Of a stretch of 64,000 nucleotides of DNA, positions 1 through 6,173 are shown piece by piece. Source of the stretch: Acinetobacter johnsonii CIP 64.6 (lineage in GTDB: Bacteria; Pseudomonadota; Gammaproteobacteria; Pseudomonadales; Moraxellaceae); contig NZ_KB849234.1 of NCBI RefSeq assembly GCF_000368045.1, positions 267,460-331,459 of the forward strand, written 5' to 3'. Position 1 is the first letter of the stretch; each line of letters opens with the position of its first letter. Both the position numbers and the translations under genes were made by a program. Under the pieces are notes generated by a model. It was given only the letters and a program-made list of their open reading frames with translations. It was not told where the DNA came from and did no database searches.

Positions 1-700
1 GTCGTGCAACTGCCAGTCCAGAGTCAATTAATGTCAGTTTCTGACCAAAAATAGATTGTATCGCTATTTTCAAAAAAGGGTAATGGGTACAGCCTAAAAC
101 TAAGTAATCTGCACCCTGATCAACAACGGGTTGTAAAATATCTTTTAACGTGGCTAAACATGCCGCACTCATCTGTGCGCCGCTTTCAACAAAAGGTACT
201 AAATCTAAGCAGGTCACTGGAATCACCGTGACTCCCGAAGGCTGTGCAAACTTATCAACCACATCTTTAATGAGCTGCCCGCGAAAGGTCGCAGGGGTCG
301 CTAGAACAGCTACTGTTTTGGATTTGCTTTGCAATACCGCAGGTTTTAGGGCAGGAACAAGGCCGATAATCGGGAAGTTGTCGCCATAGTGCTCGCGTAA
401 ATAATCCAAACTAAAGGCTGAAGCAGTATTACACGCCACAACTGCAACCTTACAGCCTTTGCGGTAAAGCCACTCAATCGCTTGTGCAGTCAATTTTCGG
501 ATATTTTGATCATTGCGCGGCCCATAAGGCACATGTGCGGTATCGGCAAAATAAATAAATCGTTCATGCGGTAAATGCTTGGCAATTTCTTGAGCGATGG
601 ATAAGCCACCTATCCCCGAATCAAATATCCCGATTGGCGCATTGGCTGTCGCTTTTGGCATGGGGTTGATCAGAGGAAATAAGGGCTGAATGGCACTCAT
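1..700 (-). CDS. murI: Glutamate racemase, 3' end cut by window edge
   Basis: Glutamate racemase converts L-glutamate to D-glutamate for peptidoglycan precursors in the cytoplasm. The reading frame opens at the ATG at 700 (minus strand) and stays open to base 1, so about 233 codons are present and the C-terminal end lies outside. Visible family motifs are GIFDSGIGGLS near residue 28 with the catalytic-region Asp, ADTAHVPYG near residue 57, VACNTASA with the first catalytic Cys, and VLGCTHYPF with the second catalytic Cys. It lies 47 bases downstream of the DUF1285 gene on the same strand. A roughly 22-residue N-terminal lead precedes the family start; an in-frame ATG at codon 14 is an alternative start. 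Confidence 0.95.
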   Translation of the reverse strand, partial: MSAIQPLFPLINPMPKATANAPIGIFDSGIGGLSIAQEIAKHLPHERFIYFADTAHVPYGPRNDQNIRKLTAQAIEWLYRKGCKVAVVACNTASAFSLDYLREHYGDNFPIIGLVPALKPAVLQSKSKTVAVLATPATFRGQLIKDVVDKFAQPSGVTVIPVTCLDLVPFVESGAQMSAACLATLKDILQPVVDQGADYLVLGCTHYPFLKIAIQSIFGQKLTLIDSGLAVAR

Positions 701-747
701 GAGAACTCGTTGCAGTATAAAGTTAAAAGATCAATCAAGCTTAAACC

Positions 748-1368
748 TCAGGTGCCTAATTGCAATAGCAAATCACCACTTTGTAAGCACAGTTTGACCT
801 GACCCTCCGCATCGTCGCTTAGCTCACCCATTTCCACCAAATGAAAAAAAGCAGCACGCTGAATCAGTGCATTGATGCCAAAGCGAACATACACATAAGG
901 GCGTAGCTCCCCTTGGAAGGCACGCATAAAAATGGGATGCTCTTCATCAACAATCACCACATCATGTGTGGTCGTGGTCAGTTGTAGGTAGATTTTTCCT
1001 GCAATTTCGACTTGATCGACCTGATTGACAAATAAAGGTTCATCTTCAACCTCGATTTCAATCTGCTCGACAGGGGTTTTGAGATAAAACTTATCTTCTT
1101 CTTTCCAAAGTACCGTTGCAAACAGCTCAATCATGGCTGGACGTTTGATCAATTGACCTTCGTGCCACCATTCTCCATTGGCTAAAACCTTCAAATCCAT
1201 TGCGCCACAATGCTTTGGTTGCCATTGATCTAAAGGGGGGATTGACCTTTTGTGACCGGACTGTCCATCTTTTATGTATTGTGCAATATCGGTTAAGTTT
1301 TTATTATCAGCAATAGCTACTTTTTTCGTCGGATTTGCTGAGTTGTGCTGCTTATCCATAAAATTCAT
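748..1368 (-). CDS. DUF1285 family protein
   Basis: This 206-residue protein of unknown function matches the DUF1285 family by its layout: PPLDQWQPKHCG near residue 44, then DLKVLANGEWWHEGQLIKRPA, then LFATVLWKEEDKFYLKTPVEQIEIEVED. These follow the family pattern of a W-x-P-x-x-C-G lead and a two-part beta-rich fold. The N-terminal 40 residues are polar and poorly conserved in appearance. No signal peptide or membrane segment is seen, so it is likely cytoplasmic. It precedes murI on the same strand and may be co-transcribed with it. No catalytic function should be assigned. The in-frame ATG at codon 4 (1359) is an alternative start. Confidence 0.8.
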   Translation of the reverse strand: MNFMDKQHNSANPTKKVAIADNKNLTDIAQYIKDGQSGHKRSIPPLDQWQPKHCGAMDLKVLANGEWWHEGQLIKRPAMIELFATVLWKEEDKFYLKTPVEQIEIEVEDEPLFVNQVDQVEIAGKIYLQLTTTTHDVVIVDEEHPIFMRAFQGELRPYVYVRFGINALIQRAAFFHLVEMGELSDDAEGQVKLCLQSGDLLLQLGT

Positions 1369-1403
1369 GCCTGTCTGACGGAAAAATAATATGATTCAGC
1401 CAA

Positions 1404-1432
1404 TTGGCTAGAACTCGGTTTAAACCTATACT
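1404..1432 (+). promoter_or_regulatory. Candidate sigma70 promoter for ETF-QO gene
   Basis: TTGGCT (1404-1409) and TATACT (1427-1432) are separated by 17 bases, a good fit to sigma70 spacing. The predicted start would leave a leader of about 110 bases before the ATG at 1551. Inferred from sequence only. Confidence 0.45.
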
Positions 1433-1550
1433 AGCTCACAATATAAAAGACACGATGATAAATTTTGTGTCTGGGAACTAAGAACACTCATGGCAGCACC
1501 GTTCTTTGAGTCAAAACGGTTGCCACCTTTAACCATATGAGGAGTCCTAC

Positions 1551-3263
1551 ATGGAACACATCGAACGTGAATCGATGGAGTTTGACGTAGTCATCGTTGG
1601 CGCAGGCCCTGCTGGCCTTTCTGCTGCGATTAAAATTCGTCAACTTGCAATTGAAAACAACCTTAATGATCTGTCCGTTTGTGTCGTAGAAAAAGGCTCT
1701 GAAGTTGGTGCGCATATCCTTTCAGGTGCTGTGCTCGAACCGCGTGCGATCAATGAGTTGTTCCCAAACTGGAAAGAAGAAGGCGCGCCTTTAAATGTGC
1801 CAGTAACTGAAGATAAAACGTATTTCCTAATGTCTGCTGAAAAGTCACAAGAAGCGCCGCATTGGATGGTTCCTAAAACCATGCATAATGATGGCAACTA
1901 TGTGATTTCACTTGGTAACGTGGTGCGTTGGTTAGGTCAAAAAGCTGAAGAATTAGAAGTGTCTATTTTCCCAGGTTTTGCTGCATCTGAAATTCTTTAT
2001 CATGCCGATGGTACCGTTAAAGGTATCCAAACCGGTGATATGGGGATTGGTAAAGATGGTGAACCAACACATAACTTTACACCAGGCTATGAACTACATG
2101 CCAAATATACGATTTTTGCGGAAGGCTGCCGTGGTCATTTAGGTAAACGCCTGATTGCCAAATTCGATCTAGATAAAGATGCAGACCCGCAACACTATGG
2201 TATCGGCATCAAAGAACTATGGGAAATTGACCCTGCAAAACACAAGCCAGGTTTGGTGATGCACGGTGCAGGTTGGCCTCTAGCTGAAACAGGTTCTTCT
2301 GGTGGTTGGTGGTTATATCACGCTGAAAACAACCAAGTTACTTTGGGTATGATCGTAGATTTATCTTACGAAAACCCACACATGTATCCATTTGCAGAAA
2401 TGCAACGCTGGAAAACGCATCCACTGATTAAACAGTATCTTGAAGGCGGTAAGCGTATTTCTTATGGCGCACGTGCTGTTGTCAAAGGCGGTTTCAACTC
2501 TCTGCCGAAGTTCACCTTCCCAGGTGGTTCTTTAATTGGTGATGATGCAGGCTTCCTAAACTTCGCTAAAATTAAAGGCTCTCACACTGCCATGAAATCG
2601 GGCATGTTGTGTGGCGAAGCGGTATTCGAAGCGATTCAAGCAGGCGTTGAAAAAGGTGGTGATCTTGCCATTGCACGTGTGCTTGAAGGTGAAGACTTCT
2701 TTGCAAAAGAGTTAACGGCTTATACAGACAAGTTCAACAACAGCTGGTTAAAAGAAGAGTTATATCGTTCTCGCAACTTTGGCCCAGCAATGCACAAATT
2801 TGGCACATTCGGTGGCGGTGCATTTAACTTCATCGACCAAAATGTGTTTAAGGTCCCGTTTACACTGCATGACTTAGTGCCTGACTTCAGTACACTGAAA
2901 ACTGTAGATGCAGCAACAGTGAAACCGAACTATCCAAAACCAGATGGTAAGTTGACCTTTGACCGTTTATCTTCAGTATTTGTATCGAATACGGTGCATG
3001 AAGAAAATCAGCCAGCACACTTGAAACTGACTGATGCTTCTATTCCTGTGAATGTAAACCTACCAAAATGGGACGAGCCAGCTCAGCGCTACTGCCCTGC
3101 TGGTGTTTATGAAATTATGGAAGAGAACGATGGTTCGAAGCGTTTCCAAATTAACGCGGCTAACTGTGTGCACTGTAAAACGTGTGATATTAAAGATCCA
3201 TCTCAGAACATTACTTGGGTAACTCCTGAGGGTGGTGGTGGTCCGAATTACCCGAATATGTAA
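1551..3263 (+). CDS. etfD: Electron transfer flavoprotein-ubiquinone oxidoreductase
   Basis: ETF-QO passes electrons from reduced electron transfer flavoprotein (fatty-acid and amino-acid oxidation) to ubiquinone at the inner face of the cytoplasmic membrane. The 570-residue length is normal. The N-terminal FAD-binding motif VVIVGAGPAGLSAA lies at about residues 13-26. The C-terminal ferredoxin-like segment (CPAGVYE, then CVHCKTCDIKDP) carries the cysteines for a 4Fe-4S cluster, and GGGGPNYPNM closes the protein as in the family. A GAGGAG ribosome site sits before the ATG. The gene stands alone between its own promoter and a strong terminator; its partner etfAB is not in this window. Confidence 0.95.
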   Translation: MEHIERESMEFDVVIVGAGPAGLSAAIKIRQLAIENNLNDLSVCVVEKGSEVGAHILSGAVLEPRAINELFPNWKEEGAPLNVPVTEDKTYFLMSAEKSQEAPHWMVPKTMHNDGNYVISLGNVVRWLGQKAEELEVSIFPGFAASEILYHADGTVKGIQTGDMGIGKDGEPTHNFTPGYELHAKYTIFAEGCRGHLGKRLIAKFDLDKDADPQHYGIGIKELWEIDPAKHKPGLVMHGAGWPLAETGSSGGWWLYHAENNQVTLGMIVDLSYENPHMYPFAEMQRWKTHPLIKQYLEGGKRISYGARAVVKGGFNSLPKFTFPGGSLIGDDAGFLNFAKIKGSHTAMKSGMLCGEAVFEAIQAGVEKGGDLAIARVLEGEDFFAKELTAYTDKFNNSWLKEELYRSRNFGPAMHKFGTFGGGAFNFIDQNVFKVPFTLHDLVPDFSTLKTVDAATVKPNYPKPDGKLTFDRLSSVFVSNTVHEENQPAHLKLTDASIPVNVNLPKWDEPAQRYCPAGVYEIMEENDGSKRFQINAANCVHCKTCDIKDPSQNITWVTPEGGGGPNYPNM

Positions 3264-3267
3264 ATTG

Positions 3268-3292
3268 AAAACCCGCTTCGGCGGGTTTTTTT
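3268..3292 (+). terminator. Intrinsic terminator of etfD
   Basis: ACCCGC, a TTCG tetraloop and GCGGGT, followed by a run of seven T, begin 8 bases after the etfD stop. Flanking A and T runs make it usable in both directions, so it may also end the minus-strand T6SS tail. Confidence 0.9.
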
Positions 3293-3468
3293 ATCATCAA
3301 AAACTTAATTTCCTGAATCTCTTAAGCTTCTCATTGCAATCTAATCTACAAATGAAACTCTTGGATTTAATGTTATTTTATTATTAACACCTTTATTCTA
3401 TTGATAGAAATCACCCACCTCTCTAATACTATCCAAATCAGTTTATTTTTACGTAAAATCATTATGTG

Positions 3469-3836
3469 TTATTTTATGATGACATCATATTTTTTCTTAA
3501 AATTAGTCATCCCACCAAAAGCTCCACCTCTAAAATTACCATCTAATAAAATATAATAATTACCTTTAACTTTAGGTACTCCATATATTCTTATAGAATT
3601 TTGATAAAGAAAGTCATTCTCCCCTACTTTTTTTATATTAATACCTGAGTTATCAGGCAAATCTATTTTAATAACAAGTTCACCAAATATATTTAGCTTC
3701 TCAATTTCTATTCTATTATCATATTTTTCGCCATACTTCATTTCTGGCAAATTATTAGGTTCAATCTTTATTTGATGACTGCAACCTAAAATAAAAAAAT
3801 ACTAACAAGATACCCAGAGTAAAAAAACTTTTTCAT
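3469..3836 (-). pseudogene. Frameshifted lipoprotein gene, paralogue of the gene at 4621-4992
   Basis: The start at 3836 has a good ribosome site (GTGAGGA) and gives MKKFFYSGYLVSIF, then hits TAG at 3786. Adding one T to the seven-T run near 3797 restores a lipoprotein signal (SIFFILGCSH) that runs on into an open frame ending in GGMTNFKKKYDVIIK. The downstream 93 residues resemble the end of the lipoprotein at 4621-4992: both have (R/K)IEIEK near the start of the mature part, N-D-S-G in the middle, GxPxxxGxYxIxLxG, and a closing GG-x-x-NF-(K/R)-K. It is therefore a decayed or phase-variable copy, or carries a homopolymer sequencing error. Family function is unknown; position suggests an immunity protein. 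Confidence 0.6.
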
Positions 3837-4400
3837 ATTTTCCTCACTATCCAAATAAAACCCATCCAAACTCCCTTGATAGTTAGCTATTTTATTATTG
3901 GCTTCAAATGATTTTTTTCCAAACACTCTCGTTTCAGACTCGAAGTAAAAGACTTTCCAGCCATTCTTATTTAATTTCTTTACAACTCCCTCTTAAGAAA
4001 AAAATTATTTTTTCATTAATTTTTTTAGATTTTATATTACTAATATCAAAACCTATATCTGTAACGCCTTGTTTTGGATAGTTAGCATCTGAGACAAAAA
4101 CTAAATTATTAAAAACTAAAACTGTGTGGTCATATCCATATTTTAAATTTAATTTTAGTTTACTTTCTTCATTTACATTTAAGTTTGGTCGTATAAATCC
4201 AACACTTGCACCTAAACTATATTGTGAAAAAACTTAGCATTACTATTAATTAAATTTTCACTAGGGTTGCCAGCCACAACGCTAATAACATAATCAGCTT
4301 CATTCATTTCTTGTTCATGTTTGCTCATCGTCTCAGATGACGAATTACAAGCGGCTAAACTCGATAACAATGTGATTACCAAAAATCGAATAATTTTCAT
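3786..4400 (-). pseudogene. Broken lipoprotein gene with two frameshifts
   Basis: The start at 4400 gives MKIIRFLVITLLSSLAACNS, a clear lipoprotein signal peptide with lipobox LAAC, but the frame stops at 4212. Protein-like sequence continues in a second frame from about 4231 (SLGASVGFIRPNLNVNEES, then YGYDHTVLVFNNLVFVSDA) after one missing T in a six-T run. It continues in a third frame from about 3990 (VVKKLNKNGWKVFYFESETR, then GKKSFEANNKIANYQGSL) after one extra base near an AA. The last frame runs in register into the next lipoprotein start and stops at 3786, so more damage must lie there. The whole would be a periplasm-facing lipoprotein of roughly 190 residues. Function is not recognised; an old T6SS immunity gene is an inference. 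Confidence 0.6.
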
Positions 4401-4418
4401 ACAGCATACTAAAAAATA

Positions 4419-4506
4419 TTAATAAATATACATGACGGCTTCATCTTCACTAATTGAATAACTTGGCTTTAGAAAAACCATATAAATCAATTTCATATTT
4501 AAACAT
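4419..4506 (-). pseudogene. Short gene remnant between the lipoprotein genes
   Basis: An ATG at 4506 preceded by AAAGGT starts MFKYEIDLYGFSK and stops after 18 codons at 4450. In the next frame the sequence continues as SYSISEDEAVMYIY and stops at 4419. The two pieces look like one short reading frame with a single indel. No family is recognised. The surrounding 220 bases are strongly AT-rich and hold nothing else that I can support. Confidence 0.3.
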
Positions 4507-4620
4507 ATTTACCTTTATCCAATAATTAATAGTAACTTGATTTAAACAACCATATTAAGATTATTTAAACAAAAATATATTACTTAAAAAACCCACTTAA
4601 TTTTATTTACTGCAAAACAA

Positions 4621-4992
4621 TCAAATCATATTTTTTCTAAAATTAATATTACCACCATATGCATTTCTAGTCTGCCCCTCTAATATAATTTCATATTTTC
4701 CATTTTTAATGGGGGTCCCTTTAACTTCAATTGTATTATCACTATAAGGAGGCTCTCCAACACCAGTATTTAAAACCAGACCAGAATCATTAGTGATATT
4801 GCTATCAACAAGTAAGTCATCAACCAATATAACTTTCTCAATTTCAATTTTTTCATTGTATATTTGGTCAACATGCCCCACAGGCAACTCATTTGGTAAA
4901 ATAGAAGGGGCATTGCCACATCCAACAAAAGCGAAGCTACTCAACAATATTATATTTTTTATACAGAATATTCTTAACATTAGCAGGAACAT
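4621..4992 (-). CDS. Small lipoprotein, candidate T6SS immunity protein
   Basis: This protein of 123 residues has an N-terminal hydrophobic stretch and a lipobox-like FVGCGN, so it is probably an outer- or inner-membrane lipoprotein facing the periplasm. I chose the ATG at 4992 because GATGAGG lies 6 bases upstream; an ORF start at 5025 would extend it by 11 residues with no ribosome site. The start lies 56 bases inside the preceding gene. The mature part is beta-rich in appearance and matches the broken gene at 3469-3836. Its place behind a vgrG and candidate effector, and its periplasmic location, suggest a role in immunity or adaptation; this is inference, with no family recognised. Confidence 0.65.
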   Translation of the reverse strand: MFLLMLRIFCIKNIILLSSFAFVGCGNAPSILPNELPVGHVDQIYNEKIEIEKVILVDDLLVDSNITNDSGLVLNTGVGEPPYSDNTIEVKGTPIKNGKYEIILEGQTRNAYGGNINFRKNMI

Positions 4993-5398
4993 TTTTATCC
5001 TCATCAATAATACTTTTAATATCATTCTTATTTAAATTTATCTTTTTTAAAATTTCTGGCAGCATCATACTATCGATTGCCTCTACCTCTGATGGCTGTT
5101 TACTTATTTCCGGATTTTGTTCTTTAAAATCCAAACCCAAATCTCCGACCACATTAAAATATACTAAAACTCTTGTATTTAGAGAATCACTATCATTATA
5201 TAATACTGTACCTTTAGGCAGTACATAATATCCTCCCTGACCTGATTCTTCACTAAGTGAATTAACCAAAATAGGTTTTTCTAATACATGTATCTCTTTC
5301 TTATCCATAAATAAATTTCCATTAAACAATAAAAAGGATAAAATCGTTCCTAATAAAAAGGTCAAACTATAACTAAATATTTTTTTGAAAAATAGCAT
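4937..5398 (-). CDS. Membrane-anchored protein, candidate immunity protein for the effector
   Basis: A 153-residue protein begins with a single hydrophobic segment (about residues 7-28, including SLTFLLGTILSFLLFNG) followed by a polar domain expected in the periplasm. Its start codon lies 1 base after the candidate effector's stop (TGA-A-ATG), so the two are tightly coupled. This is the usual arrangement of a T6SS effector and its cognate immunity protein. The C-terminal third is acidic-basic mixed and helical in look (EILKKINLNKNDIKSIIDE). I do not recognise a named family. The AT-rich base composition matches the effector and not the flanking core genes. Confidence 0.65.
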   Translation of the reverse strand: MLFFKKIFSYSLTFLLGTILSFLLFNGNLFMDKKEIHVLEKPILVNSLSEESGQGGYYVLPKGTVLYNDSDSLNTRVLVYFNVVGDLGLDFKEQNPEISKQPSEVEAIDSMMLPEILKKINLNKNDIKSIIDEDKNVPANVKNILYKKYNIVE

Positions 5399-5399
5399 T

Positions 5400-6170
5400 T
5401 CATCTTCTCATTCTCTCTGATGGTAATTTTGGCTGATTTTTTGAATGATAAAATTTTTTAACATTTACCTTAATAGCTACATCTTGGCTTTCAAGATAAT
5501 CTTTAAGATTATCAGGTAAATACAAATAATTTGGTTCTTGATATTTTGCTTTCATTGCGGTTGACAACATTCGTCCAAGCACTTTTGTTGAATCAATATA
5601 TTTACTAGAATTTTTGGTAAAATTTCTCAACCCTACATTCATTGCATTTAAACTTAATGTAGTGCAATTAGGTCCTAAAGCAAAATATGGATCAACCAAT
5701 TTATATGTTGTCCTAATATCTGAAGTGTTTAACCTAATGCCCTGATCAGTTAATTTTTTAAAAAAATTCATAATATTAAGAACGCTTTGCGGCTGAACAT
5801 AATAAATATACTCATAAGTTGTTCTTGTTTTGCTTGTTCCATAGCCACAAGCATTTTCACCTTGAATATATCTAGAAAAGCTCCACCATAATCTTAAAAT
5901 CCCCTCGCCTCTGGGGCTACTAGCGCCATTCAAAGTGATTCCTAACCCCAACTCTTCTGAGTAAGTCTTACCATATCTGCCAAAGTCATAGACAATGACT
6001 GGTACATCTTTATTTTCCGTAAATATTGCTACAGCCGTATGTCCATAAGGGGATTCATGCTCACCATCACCATATGAACTACCGATTAATAACGATATCT
6101 GATAAAGCCCGATAGGAACTTGATATTGTGGATCACTTTCAAAAGGAACTGTACGAATGGTCTTACTCAC
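5400..6170 (-). CDS. Candidate T6SS effector with papain-like His/Cys signature
   Basis: This 256-residue protein starts at a GTG 3 bases after the vgrG stop, with GGAG 8 bases upstream, so it is translationally linked to VgrG. No signal peptide is seen, as expected for VgrG-delivered cargo. Two motifs stand out: SPYGHTAVAIF with His44, followed by VIVYDFGRYG, and later LGPNCTTLSLNAM with Cys169. The order His then Cys, the aromatic-Asp/Asn-aromatic-Gly after the His, and N-C-T-T resemble circularly permuted papain-like hydrolases (NlpC/P60-like or the DUF4105/Lnb type). The likely target would be peptidoglycan or envelope lipid/lipoprotein in a rival's periplasm. The fold assignment is by eye and is inference; VgrG cargo status rests on position. 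Confidence 0.6.
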   Translation of the reverse strand: MSKTIRTVPFESDPQYQVPIGLYQISLLIGSSYGDGEHESPYGHTAVAIFTENKDVPVIVYDFGRYGKTYSEELGLGITLNGASSPRGEGILRLWWSFSRYIQGENACGYGTSKTRTTYEYIYYVQPQSVLNIMNFFKKLTDQGIRLNTSDIRTTYKLVDPYFALGPNCTTLSLNAMNVGLRNFTKNSSKYIDSTKVLGRMLSTAMKAKYQEPNYLYLPDNLKDYLESQDVAIKVNVKKFYHSKNQPKLPSERMRR

Positions 6171-6173
6171 CTC

